From NCBI GenBank assembly GCA_035492775.1, contig DATJIW010000057.1:62001-126000 (forward strand): a DNA stretch of 64,000 bases, written 5' to 3'. This stretch comes from DATJFQ01 sp035492775 (lineage in GTDB: Bacteria > Acidobacteriota > Vicinamibacteria > Vicinamibacterales > 2-12-FULL-66-21). Positions 16,915 through 25,533 of this stretch are shown piece after piece. Both the position numbers and the translations under genes were made by a program. Numbering within the stretch: position 1 is the stretch's first letter; each line of letters opens with the position of its first letter. The notes under the pieces are model-generated. The model was not told the DNA's origin. It searched no databases and saw only the letters and a list, made by a program, of their open reading frames with translations.

Positions 16915-17838
16915 TCAGGGACTGAGTTTCTTCAACGCGGCGGCGGCTGCTTCGGCACGCTTTTCGGCCGCTTTCACGGCGGCACGTCCTTCAGATACGC
17001 GTGTATCTGCAGCTTCGCGTATGCCCCGCGCCTCAGCTAGCGCCGTCTCTGAGCGCTCGAGGTCGACTTTGGCCCGCGCTAGCGCATCGCGGGCCTTGTC
17101 GGCCGCGTCCGCGGCACGACGTTCCTCGCGCGCCGCGCGTGCGGATTCGAATTCGTCGCGGCGGATTGCCTGTTCCGCCTCGCGGAGCGCGCGTTCGCTG
17201 GAGGCGACTTCCTGTTTCGCGGCGGCCAGCGCGCGGGCCTCCGCTTTCGTCGCCGGCTCTGGCAGCCTCTTCTTAGCTGTGACGCCGTGCGCGCCGGCGG
17301 GCGACGGGTGAGACCGCGGTCGCGACACGGCGGAATGCGAGGCTTGCGCGCTGCCTCGTCCTCCACCGGCGATGGCAAGGCCGGCGAGCATCTCGAAGCC
17401 GCCCGGCTGCAGCGCCTTCGTCAGCCGGCCCGGCTGGACTTCGGCAGGGAGCGCACGCAACGTGTTCACGATCCCCTGCTTCGTCGAGTCCGTGGCCGGA
17501 TGGCCCGCCGCGGCGAGAATCCGAAGCGCGGCCTTCAGCGCGGATTCCACGGCCTCGTCGTGCACCGTGCCGGCAGCGCGCACGTCGCCGCCGCGGCCGG
17601 CCAGAACCGCTTTGTGCGCACGGCGCAGATTGTCGGCGGCTGCAATGAGCGCATCCCATTCGGCGCGGTCGTTCCAGTAGAGCTGATTCACCGCCCACGC
17701 GGGCACCGACGGCTTGTCCAGCTCGCGAACGCGCGCGCCTTCGCTGCCGGAGCGCTTCGCCAGCGCATTCCGCTCGGCCGTGAAGGTCTCCAGCGGCAGC
17801 TGATAAAGCCGATCGATCTCGCTCTCCATGCCTTTCAT
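16915..17838 (-). CDS. Conserved hypothetical protein with C-terminal coiled coil
   Basis: The 307-residue protein begins ESEIDRLYQLPLETFTAERN, a conserved opening I recall from uncharacterised actinobacterial and acidobacterial proteins, followed by VPAWAVNQLYW. Residues about 190-215 are a low-complexity Ser/Gly/His linker. From about 215 the sequence is a long Ala/Glu/Arg-rich coiled coil. It has no signal peptide or membrane helix, and the function is unknown. ATG 17838 and 17829 are both plausible; further upstream codons would run into the divergent dehydrogenase gene. Confidence 0.65.
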   Translation of the reverse strand: MKGMESEIDRLYQLPLETFTAERNALAKRSGSEGARVRELDKPSVPAWAVNQLYWNDRAEWDALIAAADNLRRAHKAVLAGRGGDVRAAGTVHDEAVESALKAALRILAAAGHPATDSTKQGIVNTLRALPAEVQPGRLTKALQPGGFEMLAGLAIAGGGRGSAQASHSAVSRPRSHPSPAGAHGVTAKKRLPEPATKAEARALAAAKQEVASSERALREAEQAIRRDEFESARAAREERRAADAADKARDALARAKVDLERSETALAEARGIREAADTRVSEGRAAVKAAEKRAEAAAAALKKLSP

Positions 17839-17902
17839 TGGCTCAGCATATCGCGGCGCCGGAATCACCGGCGGTGGCATGCGGGTTGTAGCGTCCGCCG
17901 CC

Positions 17903-18805
17903 ATGACCACACGCTCCATTCAGGATCCGAAACCGGCCGATCCGCGGCCGCAAGAGCGAGCGCCGGAGTATCACCAGAAACAGATCGACCCGCCGGGTCA
18001 CGAGCGCGAGATGACGCCGCCGGCGGACCACGGCGAACTGTCGTATTCGGGGCTCGGCCGGCTGACCGATCGAACCGCGCTCATCACGGGAGGCGACAGC
18101 GGCATCGGACGCGCCGTGGCGCTGGCATTCGCACGCGAAGGCGCCGACGTGGCCATCTCGTATCTTCCAGAGGAGGAACCCGACGCGGCGGAAACGGTCC
18201 GATGGATTGAACAGGCAGGCAGAAAGGCGCTGCGGCTGCCGGGCGACATCCAGGACGAGCATCACTGCGCCGAGCTCGTCGATCGCGTAGTCGACGCGTT
18301 CGGCCGGCTGGACATCCTCGTGAACAATGCCGCCTTTCAGCGCACGTACGACTCGATCGAAGAGGTGACCACCGAGGAATTCGAACGGACGTTTCGAACG
18401 AATGTGTTCGCGACGTTCTGGCTGTGCCGCGCGGCGCTGCCGCGGATGAAGCCAGGCAGCGTCATCATCAACACGGCGTCGATCCAGGCCTTCGATCCAA
18501 GTCCGTCACTGTTGGCGTACGCGCCTACGAAGGCGGCAATCGCGAGCTTGACCAAAGCGCTGGCGCCGTCGGCGATGAAGCAGGGCATCCGCGTAAATGC
18601 CGTGGCGCCAGGTCCTGTATGGACGCCGCTCATCCCGTCCACGATGCCGGCAGAGCAGATCCGGAAATTCGGCGCCGACACGGCTTACGGCCGGGCGGCA
18701 CAACCAGTGGAACTGGCGCCGCTGTACGTGTTCCTGGCATCGAACGAGTCGCGCTTTGCGACGGGTGAGATCTACGGCGCGACCGGTGGACAGACGCCGC
18801 TGTGA
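17903..18805 (+). CDS. Short-chain dehydrogenase/reductase (YghA/YhdF type)
   Basis: The 300-residue protein is a classical SDR with an N-terminal extension (PADPRPQERAPEYHQKQIDP) typical of general-stress SDRs such as YghA and YhdF. Visible motifs are the cofactor loop TGGDSGIG, NNAA, catalytic Ser in NTASIQAF, and YxxxK in AYAPTKAA, followed by VNAVAPGPVWTP. It should be an NAD(P)H-dependent cytosolic oxidoreductase, possibly acting on sugars or aldehydes under stress. ATG 17903 (TTRSIQDPK) is chosen over an in-frame ATG at 17828. Its stop lies 3 bp from the stop of the convergent antiporter gene. Confidence 0.92.
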   Translation: MTTRSIQDPKPADPRPQERAPEYHQKQIDPPGHEREMTPPADHGELSYSGLGRLTDRTALITGGDSGIGRAVALAFAREGADVAISYLPEEEPDAAETVRWIEQAGRKALRLPGDIQDEHHCAELVDRVVDAFGRLDILVNNAAFQRTYDSIEEVTTEEFERTFRTNVFATFWLCRAALPRMKPGSVIINTASIQAFDPSPSLLAYAPTKAAIASLTKALAPSAMKQGIRVNAVAPGPVWTPLIPSTMPAEQIRKFGADTAYGRAAQPVELAPLYVFLASNESRFATGEIYGATGGQTPL

Positions 18806-18808
18806 CGA

Positions 18809-20236
18809 TTACAGCCGGAATGCCAGCGCCGCGATGACCGTCGGCAGCGCCGCCCCCGCAAGCAATCCAATCGGCGATACCGCGTCGTCGAAGAAGCGTC
18901 CGAGGAGGGCCTGACCCGCAGGATTTGGCGCATTGGCAATCACGGTGAGGCCGCCGCCGACGACGGCCCCTTCGACGACGGCCTGACGGAGCGCGGTTCC
19001 GAGGTTCGGCACGAGCGTCGTCAGGTAAGTGATGAGCGCGTTGTCGTTGAACGCGGTCAGAGCGGCGGACCCGGCGAACACTGTGGATGGCGAGAGGCTC
19101 GCCAGCACGGGAGCGATCCACCAGCCCTGCAGCCCGCCGTGGATGATCAGACCGGCGAGGAAGAACCCGACCAGGAGCGGCATCCGCAGTTCGAGCTTCG
19201 ACTGGTATCTGGCCGTCGCTCGCAGGAATCCGAGAAAGAACAGAAAGGCGCCGACGAAGAGCGCGCGATAGTGCGACGTCAGGACCGTCCACGCAATGAA
19301 CGCGATGTGCACGGCGACGATCCATGGGGGGACCGGGAGCAAAGCCAGCGCGCCCGCTTCCTCGTCGGGCTGATCGACGTCCGCCTGCGCAGGACGCAGC
19401 GCAAGCGCAGCGAACTCCCGTCGGAACCAGACGTAATACACGGCGGTGGACACGACGACGGCAACGGTCGCACGCCACCCGAAATGCGTCAGCATGAACC
19501 AGGTCGTCCATCCCCAGGGACGCGCGACCATCAACACGGGGGGCGCGGCGAAATGCGTCAGCGTGCCGCCGATTGAGACGTTCACGAAAAGCAGTCCGAG
19601 CGTTGCGTAGCGGAGCGCCGTGGACGGGCGGAGATCAAAAAATTGCCGCGCCAGCAGCAGCGCCGAAATCGTCATCGCTGCGGGTTCGGTTATGAGCGAC
19701 CCCAGCAGCGGCCCGATAACGAGAATCGAGACCCACCACGCAGCGGGCGTTCCTCTGCCGAGTCCGGCGACGCGTCGGAGCGCGCCTTCTGCAAACCCCA
19801 CGATGGGCCGGGTCGAAGCCATGGCCATGACGACGACCACGAAGATCGCTTCGGAGTAGTCGACCGTGTCGCTGAAGTACACGGCGGCAGCGTCCCGGCC
19901 GAGATACGTGGCCATTGCGATGAGCAGGACCACGGCCCAGGCGCCGAAGACCACCTCTACTTCGCCGAGCAGATGCAGCACCTCAGCCGTAACGCTCGGC
20001 GCGTGGGGATGTCCGGCCGAGCGTGCCTTTTCATCCCGACGCCTCTGCATCCGGTGCGCGGCTTCTGTGATGCGCGGCGCAAGAAACGTGTGAACGACGG
20101 CGAGAACGAACAGGGCCGTCGCGACGGCGTTGAAGGGCTCCGCGTGAATGCGCCCGGCCAACGTCGCACCGAGGGTGGCCGCCTGAGGGTACGAGGACAA
20201 CGGGGGCGGGAACTGGGTCCCGATGGCCTCGATCAT
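18809..20236 (-). CDS. Putative Na+/H+ antiporter (Na_H_antiport_2-like permease)
   Basis: The 475-residue protein has about 11-12 membrane helices and resembles the putative Na+/H+ antiporter family PF07399, related to the ArsB/NhaD ion-transporter superfamily. Conserved-looking segments are IGPLLGSLITEPAAMTISA, VNVSIGGTLTHFAAPPVLMV and SAALTAFNDNALITYLTTL. The inner-membrane location is clear; the ion is inferred. ATG 20236 is 9 nt after a perfect TATAAT on the same strand, so the message would be leaderless. Confidence 0.85.
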   Translation of the reverse strand: MIEAIGTQFPPPLSSYPQAATLGATLAGRIHAEPFNAVATALFVLAVVHTFLAPRITEAAHRMQRRRDEKARSAGHPHAPSVTAEVLHLLGEVEVVFGAWAVVLLIAMATYLGRDAAAVYFSDTVDYSEAIFVVVVMAMASTRPIVGFAEGALRRVAGLGRGTPAAWWVSILVIGPLLGSLITEPAAMTISALLLARQFFDLRPSTALRYATLGLLFVNVSIGGTLTHFAAPPVLMVARPWGWTTWFMLTHFGWRATVAVVVSTAVYYVWFRREFAALALRPAQADVDQPDEEAGALALLPVPPWIVAVHIAFIAWTVLTSHYRALFVGAFLFFLGFLRATARYQSKLELRMPLLVGFFLAGLIIHGGLQGWWIAPVLASLSPSTVFAGSAALTAFNDNALITYLTTLVPNLGTALRQAVVEGAVVGGGLTVIANAPNPAGQALLGRFFDDAVSPIGLLAGAALPTVIAALAFRL

Positions 20237-20244
20237 CGATGGTT

Positions 20245-20250
20245 ATTATA
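20245..20250 (-). promoter_or_regulatory. -10 box of the antiporter gene
   Basis: A perfect TATAAT reads on the minus strand from 20250 to 20245, 9 nt before ATG 20236. This predicts a leader of 0-3 nt. No Shine-Dalgarno sequence fits in between. Confidence 0.5.
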
Positions 20251-20291
20251 TTGACGCCCCATCTTCACATCACGGAATCGCGGTCACTGCG

Positions 20292-20297
20292 TATAAT
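20292..20297 (+). promoter_or_regulatory. -10 box of the YfiR/TonB-receptor/kinase operon
   Basis: A perfect TATAAT lies 13 nt before GTG 20310. It argues for GTG 20310 as the start rather than an in-frame ATG at 20223 upstream of the promoter. No clear TTGACA is seen at -35. Confidence 0.5.
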
Positions 20298-20309
20298 CGT
20301 CACGCGCTT

Positions 20310-20885
20310 GTGGCGAGCCCTGGCAGGATCTTCACAACGTGCGCCCTGACGCTGCTCGTGCGCGCCGCCGCATTCACGCGGCCGCGGACGCCGGCATCGC
20401 CGACCCTCGTACCATCCATATCTGCGCAGGCCCTCGAGTACGACGTCAAGGCCGCGTATATCTTCAATCTGCTTCCGTTCACCACGTGGCCGCCGTCTGC
20501 CTTTGCATCGCCGTCGGCCCCTCTCACCATCTGCGTGGCGCAGCCCGATCCGTTCGGCGGCGTGCTCGCGCAGACATTCGCGAACGAACAGGTCGGAACT
20601 CACCCGATCGTCATCAAGCAGGTGACATCGCCCGGCGCGGTACCTCAATGCCACGTGCTGTTCATCGGCGCTGACGCCGACGCGAACGGCGCCCTCGAGC
20701 AGGCCGCGGCCACATCGGCAGTGCTGACGGTTGGAGAGGGTCCGCAGTTCGAGCGGCGCGGCGGCATCATCACCTTCGTCGTCGAATTCGGCCGCGTGCG
20801 ATTCGACGTGAGCCAGACGGCCGCCGCGCGCGTCAACATCCAGCTCAGCTCGAAAGTGCTGCAGGTCGCGAGGAACATCTCATGA
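20310..20885 (+). CDS. YfiR family periplasmic protein (DUF4154)
   Basis: GTG at 20310 gives a 191-residue protein with a hydrophobic signal region and cleavage near SISA-Q. The mature sequence matches YfiR/DUF4154: LEYDVKAAYIFNLLPFTTWP, LTICVAQPDPFGG, CHVLFIGADA, VLTVGEGPQFERRGGIITFV and the ending RVNIQLSSKVLQVARNI. In Pseudomonas, YfiR is a periplasmic repressor of the diguanylate cyclase YfiN. Here the linked partners are a TonB-dependent receptor and a hybrid kinase. The stop overlaps the receptor ATG (ATGA at 20882), so they are translationally coupled. Confidence 0.9.
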   Translation: MASPGRIFTTCALTLLVRAAAFTRPRTPASPTLVPSISAQALEYDVKAAYIFNLLPFTTWPPSAFASPSAPLTICVAQPDPFGGVLAQTFANEQVGTHPIVIKQVTSPGAVPQCHVLFIGADADANGALEQAAATSAVLTVGEGPQFERRGGIITFVVEFGRVRFDVSQTAAARVNIQLSSKVLQVARNIS

Positions 20886-22891
20886 GACGTCGCCGTGTCC
20901 TCTTCGTGGCATCCGTGCTGTGCGCCTGCGCCGTCGCGCCCGCGATCGACGCCGGCGCCGAGCAGCCGGGCCCGCAGCTGAAGCACCTCAGCCTCGAAGA
21001 GCTCGGGCAGATCGTCGTGACGAGCGTTTCCAAGGAACCGGAAGAAGTCTGGCAGACGCCCGCCGCCATCTTCGTCATCACGCACGACGACATCGTTCGC
21101 AGCGGGGCGACCTCGATTCCCGACGTGCTGCGTCTGGCCCCGGGGGTGGAGGTCGCACGGATCGATTCCTCGAGGAACTGGGTGGTCGGTGTGCGCGGTT
21201 TCGGTGACCAGTTCTCGAAATCGCTGCTCGTGCTCATCGACGGCCGCAGCCTCTACACGCCGCTCTTCGGCGGCGTGCACTGGTCGCTTCAGAACATCAT
21301 GCTCGAGGACATCGAGCGGATCGAAATCATCCGCGGTCCAGGCTCGACGGTCTGGGGGGCGAATGCCGTCGACGGCGTCATCAACATCATCACGCGCACG
21401 GCCGCGCAGACACAGGGAACCTACGTCTCGGCCGCCACGGGGAATGTCGATGAGGCAATCGGGTCGGTCCGCTACGGCGGACGGATCAAAAATGCCGGAA
21501 GTTATCGCGCATACGGCACGGCCTTCGAGCGCGGTCCGGAATGGCATTCCGACGGACGCGATTTTGATCGGTGGCACATGGTGCAAGGAGGATTTCGCGC
21601 AGACTTCACCAGCGGTGTTCGCGACGCGTTCACCTTGCACGGCGACGCGTACGCAGGACAGATTGGCGAGAGCGTCCTCGTGTCGACATTCAACCCGCCG
21701 GCGCGCGGGCTCGTCGACGATCCGCTCGATGTGTCAGGGCAGAACGTCGTCGGCCGGTGGGATCGGAAGCTGCCGAAGGGCGCAGGCCTCTCGGTGCAAG
21801 CCTATTGGGATCGGACGTACCGGCTCGGCACCGATTTCGGCGAAACCCGCAACACGTTCGACGTGGACGCCGTGCATCAATTCTCGCCGGCGTCGCACCA
21901 CAAGATAATCTGGGGAGGTGGGTTCCGTCACGCTCCCGCGACGTACGTGCAGACTATCGAGTCCGCAGATTTTCAGCCGCACGACCAGGCCTACGATCTG
22001 TCGAACATCTTCGCGCAGGACACGATCGCGCTGCCCTGGCGGCTCTCGGCGGCCGCCGGCGCGCGCGTCGAGCACAACACCTACACGGGCGTCGAATTCT
22101 CGCCGAGCGCGAGCCTCCGCTGGACCCCGACCGGGCATCAATCGGCCTGGTTTGCGGTGACGCGAACCGCCCGAACGCCGTCGCGCCTCGAAACGGACAT
22201 CTCCGTCGAGCAGTTCGCGGCCGTGGCGTCGGGCATTCCGGTGTATGCGCGGCTTCTCGGCGACCGGCAGGTCGACGCTGAGCACCTGTTCAGCGTCGAA
22301 GGCGGATATCGGGCACTCCTCGCGCCTGCCGTGTATGTCGATGTCGCGCTGTTCAGGCACCGCTACGACGACGTGATCTCGCTGGGGAATCCCTCAATCG
22401 ACGTGGCGACTCGCGACGGGACGACGTACGAGCGCGTCACGTTCCCGTTTGCGAATGTGATCAACGGTCCCACGAGGGGCATCGAAATCGCCCCTCATGT
22501 GTCGCTGTCGTCTTCCTTGAGCGTGCGCGGCTCGTATTCCTATTTCGGGACGGATCTCGCGGTGGCGCCTGGCACCTCCGCCAACAACAGCCTGACCCAG
22601 ATCATTCTGGCGGGCACGCCCCACCATCAGGTCGTCATTCAGGGCATCGTCTCGCACACCCGGCTGGAGATCACTCCCGCGTACCGATATGTCAGTGAGC
22701 GTAAGGACACCTCGATTCCGTCGTACCAGGAACTGGACATTCCCGTGATGTGGAGGATCACCCCGGCGCTCGCAGTCCGGCTCGTCGGCCAGAACCTGCT
22801 CCATGCGCACCACGCGGAATGGGCGCGCGACCCGGGGCCCACGGTCGAGATCAAACGCGCGGCATACGTCGGCGTGACCTGGACGAAGTGA
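20882..22891 (+). CDS. TonB-dependent outer-membrane receptor
   Basis: The 669-residue protein has a signal peptide, then LSLEELGQIVVTSVSKEPE (a TonB-box/plug start seen in YfiR-linked receptors), a plug domain (IPDVLRLAPGVEV, VRGFGD, LVLIDGRSLYTP, IERIEIIRGPGSTVWGANA, INIITR) and a beta-barrel of about 500 residues. The C-terminal strand ends AAYVGVTWTK. These receptors import siderophores, vitamin B12 or glycans using TonB energy; the substrate is not evident. It lies in one operon with YfiR (4-bp overlap) and a hybrid kinase (gap of 4 bp). Confidence 0.93.
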   Translation: MRRRRVLFVASVLCACAVAPAIDAGAEQPGPQLKHLSLEELGQIVVTSVSKEPEEVWQTPAAIFVITHDDIVRSGATSIPDVLRLAPGVEVARIDSSRNWVVGVRGFGDQFSKSLLVLIDGRSLYTPLFGGVHWSLQNIMLEDIERIEIIRGPGSTVWGANAVDGVINIITRTAAQTQGTYVSAATGNVDEAIGSVRYGGRIKNAGSYRAYGTAFERGPEWHSDGRDFDRWHMVQGGFRADFTSGVRDAFTLHGDAYAGQIGESVLVSTFNPPARGLVDDPLDVSGQNVVGRWDRKLPKGAGLSVQAYWDRTYRLGTDFGETRNTFDVDAVHQFSPASHHKIIWGGGFRHAPATYVQTIESADFQPHDQAYDLSNIFAQDTIALPWRLSAAAGARVEHNTYTGVEFSPSASLRWTPTGHQSAWFAVTRTARTPSRLETDISVEQFAAVASGIPVYARLLGDRQVDAEHLFSVEGGYRALLAPAVYVDVALFRHRYDDVISLGNPSIDVATRDGTTYERVTFPFANVINGPTRGIEIAPHVSLSSSLSVRGSYSYFGTDLAVAPGTSANNSLTQIILAGTPHHQVVIQGIVSHTRLEITPAYRYVSERKDTSIPSYQELDIPVMWRITPALAVRLVGQNLLHAHHAEWARDPGPTVEIKRAAYVGVTWTK

Positions 22892-22895
22892 GCGG

Positions 22896-24743
22896 ATGAC
22901 GACTTTCAAAGACCAGCCGATCGCCAGGAAGGCCTTGATCCTCGGCCTCGCGCCGACGGTCTGTGCGCTCGTCGCGGCAAGCCTGGCGTTTCTGGTTTCC
23001 GTCTACGTGTCCGTCCGGCGTGATGTGGTCAACGACATCGCGACGTCGGCTTCGATGGTGGCAGACGGGACCAACCTCGCCGTCAGCTTGAAGGACAGTC
23101 AGACGATCGACGAACTCGCGTCCGCTCTCCGCGAACGAAGCACCATCGATCGCGTCTGCGTGTTCGACGCCGCAAATGCCTACATCGGAGGGTACGTTCG
23201 GTCGGGAGAACGCTGCCCGCCGTCGGCCATTCGCGAACCGCCGCCGCGTGCGAACCAAATCCACGCGACGCAGGACGTCCTCATCGGCAACCGGCATGTC
23301 GGCGTCGTCCACGTGGTCGGCAATCTGGATCAGGTCTATCAGACGATGGGCCTGGAAGCGGGAATCACTGCGGTGGCCCTCGCGGGCGCCATCGCGCTGG
23401 CCATGCTCCTGATCGGACGCCTGCAACGATCGATCGCGCAGCCGATCTCCGAGCTGGCGCATACGGCAGATCTCGTGTCGAAGACGAACGACTACACACT
23501 CCGCGCCAGGCAGTGGACGAACGACGAGGTCGGCAGCCTGGTCAAATCGTTCAACACGATGCTCTCGGCTATCCAGCTGGCAGAATTGGAACGGTCACAG
23601 CTGCTGCACCGCGAGCGCGAAGCAAGCCGGCTCAAGGACGAGTTCCTGGCAGCGGTCTCTCACGAATTGCGGACGCCGCTGAACGCGATTCTCGGATGGA
23701 CGCACATCCTGTCCACCACCAACCCGTCGCCCGACACCCTTCAGAAAGGGCTGCGCACGCTGCACCGCAACGCGCGCACGCAGACGCGCCTCATCGAGGA
23801 CCTCATCGAAGTCTCGCGAATCGCGACGGGGAAGCTGAATCTCAAGATCGAAGTGCTCGACCTTCGCGACGTCGTGAGGCAGGCGATCGAGTCGCTGCAG
23901 GGAAGCGCGGCCGAGAAGCCGGTGACCCTCGACGTCGCACTGACGCCGGAGCCCGCGCTCGTGTCGGGGGACCGCGATCGCCTCCAGCAGGTCGTCTGGA
24001 ATCTCGTCAGCAACGCGATCAAATTCACGCCGGAGCACGGCGTCGTTTCCCTCGCGTTGAACGCGGATTCCTCCGGATTTCTCGTGCGGGTCCGTGATAC
24101 CGGCATCGGAATCGCGCCCGAGTTCCTGCCGTTCGTGTTCGAACGTTTCCGGCAGGCCGACGGATCCACCACGCGGGAATTCGGAGGTCTGGGTCTCGGC
24201 CTGTCGATCGTGCGCGAACTCGTGCAACTCCATCACGGAACCGTGACGGCAGCGAGCGGAGGCCGCGGACTCGGAGCGGAATTCGTCGTAAGGCTGCCGC
24301 GCCTCATCGATGCACCGTCGCCCGACGCCGAGCCCTCCGCGACTGACGAAAGCCGGGAAATGCCGCTTGCCGGCGTCACCGTGCTCGTCGTGGACGACAA
24401 CGACGACGCGCTGGACGTCGCGGCCACGATGCTCGCTGCCGCCGGCGCCGACGTGCGCGTGGCACACTCGGGCGACGAAGCGGTGACGGCGTGGCACGCG
24501 CGCCGCAGCGACGTGCTCGTCTGCGACCTGGGCATGCCCGTAATGGACGGATTCGAAGTGCTCAGGCGGATCCGCAGCCTCGACGCCAGAACTGGCGTGC
24601 GAACCATCGCTATCGCGCTTACCGCCTATGCGTCGAGTGATTACATCGAGCGCGCAAAAAGAGCGGGATTCGATGCGCACCTCGCCAAGCCGTTCGATCC
24701 GGGATTGTTGTTGAAGCAGGTCGCCGCGGTCGTCGCGACATGA
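22896..24743 (+). CDS. Hybrid sensor histidine kinase with extracytoplasmic CHASE8-like sensor
   Basis: The 615-residue inner-membrane protein has TM1 at about 14-38, a periplasmic domain of ~115 residues resembling CHASE8 (IDRVCVFDAANAYIGGY), TM2 at about 154-174, HAMP at about 175-230, HisKA with phospho-acceptor His256 (AVSHELRTPLNAI), HATPase (NLVSNAIKF, DTGIGIAPE, GLGLGLSIV) and a C-terminal receiver (VLVVDDNDD, Asp544 in CDLGMPVMDG, Lys in LAKPFDP). CHASE8 sensors elsewhere pair with YfiR-type regulators, so this protein likely takes the place of YfiN. No output domain follows the receiver, so phosphotransfer to another protein is expected. Confidence 0.94.
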   Translation: MTTFKDQPIARKALILGLAPTVCALVAASLAFLVSVYVSVRRDVVNDIATSASMVADGTNLAVSLKDSQTIDELASALRERSTIDRVCVFDAANAYIGGYVRSGERCPPSAIREPPPRANQIHATQDVLIGNRHVGVVHVVGNLDQVYQTMGLEAGITAVALAGAIALAMLLIGRLQRSIAQPISELAHTADLVSKTNDYTLRARQWTNDEVGSLVKSFNTMLSAIQLAELERSQLLHREREASRLKDEFLAAVSHELRTPLNAILGWTHILSTTNPSPDTLQKGLRTLHRNARTQTRLIEDLIEVSRIATGKLNLKIEVLDLRDVVRQAIESLQGSAAEKPVTLDVALTPEPALVSGDRDRLQQVVWNLVSNAIKFTPEHGVVSLALNADSSGFLVRVRDTGIGIAPEFLPFVFERFRQADGSTTREFGGLGLGLSIVRELVQLHHGTVTAASGGRGLGAEFVVRLPRLIDAPSPDAEPSATDESREMPLAGVTVLVVDDNDDALDVAATMLAAAGADVRVAHSGDEAVTAWHARRSDVLVCDLGMPVMDGFEVLRRIRSLDARTGVRTIAIALTAYASSDYIERAKRAGFDAHLAKPFDPGLLLKQVAAVVAT

Positions 24744-24753
24744 CACCGCAGGA

Positions 24754-24883
24754 GGAAGTAGACAGCAGGGGTGTGAAGTGCCCGGCGGGCTGCGAGCTGA
24801 ACGAGCAGAGACTGCTCTCTGCTTCGATGGTTCCGGCCCGGAGGTGACCGAAACCGATCGCCGGACTCCTGCTGTCTACTTCC
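24754..24883. repeat. 16-bp perfect inverted repeat around a hairpin
   Basis: GGAAGTAGACAGCAGG (24754-24769) is exactly inverted at 24868-24883. Inside, AGCAGAG/CTCTGCT (24804-24810 and 24817-24823) forms a second 7-bp hairpin. The purine-rich left arm and pyrimidine-rich right arm fit the 7-bp-unit islands elsewhere in the window. It follows the kinase stop and may act as a bidirectional terminator or a mobile palindromic element. Confidence 0.6.
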
Positions 24884-24885
24884 GT

Positions 24886-25104
24886 CTACGATCTCCTCAA
24901 CAGCCGTCCCGAGCGGTACGCATAGAAATACTCGGTGCGGCAATTCGGGCAGAGGAGAACGGATAGCCACGCGCCCGAGCGGCGATTCTGTTCGACACAC
25001 TCGAGACGCTGCGCGCAGTGCGTACAGCACAGCCGTCTCGGATCCCGACCGACAGACGGGATCAGAGTACGGGACCGCGCGGGCGCGCGCCGCGCTCGAA
25101 CCAT
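24886..25104 (-). CDS. Possible small zinc-ribbon protein
   Basis: Starting at ATG 25104 the minus strand encodes 72 residues. The C-terminal half reads LCCTHCAQRLECVEQNRR, then LLCPNCRTEYFYAYRSG. This is two CxxC pairs 21 residues apart, a plausible zinc ribbon with aromatic residues after the second knuckle. An in-frame ATG at 25224 would extend it to 112 residues, but the extension is Arg-rich and non-conserved. No Shine-Dalgarno is visible. If it is not real, 24744-25249 contains only the inverted repeat described separately. Confidence 0.45.
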   Translation of the reverse strand: MVRARRAPARSRTLIPSVGRDPRRLCCTHCAQRLECVEQNRRSGAWLSVLLCPNCRTEYFYAYRSGRLLRRS

Positions 25105-25249
25105 CCCTACGGCCGAGCAAGACGCGTACCCTGCACGCTGGCGGACAGAATGCGCGTTTTTCGACGAAAAACCCTCGCATTCCGCCCGCCGTCTATCGGC
25201 TGCGACGGCCAACCACTTGGCCACCGGCCAAGAAGTTAGCCCGTCAGCG

Positions 25250-25399
25250 TCAGACTGTGCGGCGGCCGCTCACCAGGCCTACGACAAACAGCACGAGCGC
25301 AATCACCAGCAGTACGTAGATGAAGTTTCCGAGCGTGTAGCCGCTCACCAGACCCAGCAGCCACAGCACCAAGAGAATCACCGCAATCGTGAAAAGCAT
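25250..25399 (-). CDS. lmo0937-family small membrane protein
   Basis: This 49-codon gene starts at ATG 25399 behind a strong GGAGGG site. The peptide begins MLFTIAVILLVLWLLGLVSG, continues YTLGNFIYVLLVIALVLFVV and ends GLVSGRRTV. It matches the lmo0937 family of two-helix membrane micro-proteins, often annotated in stress-related contexts, with unknown function. The gap 25400-25533 upstream shows no other gene. Confidence 0.85.
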   Translation of the reverse strand: MLFTIAVILLVLWLLGLVSGYTLGNFIYVLLVIALVLFVVGLVSGRRTV

Positions 25400-25533
25400 C
25401 GTCCCTCCTGCATCCCTCTAGAGCAGAGTGCGTGCCCGGTCTGGAGGCCTCCCAGGCTCGTCCGTAAGACCTGCCGGGCTCCATTCCTGTGGTCCGAGTT
25501 ACGTACTGCGGCCTGATGTGCTACCTGCCATCC

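Noticed and set aside
25160..25245. tRNA-like stretch (GGTGGCCAAGTGGTTGG on the minus strand)
   Set aside because: No acceptor stem, anticodon arm or T-arm can be formed around it.
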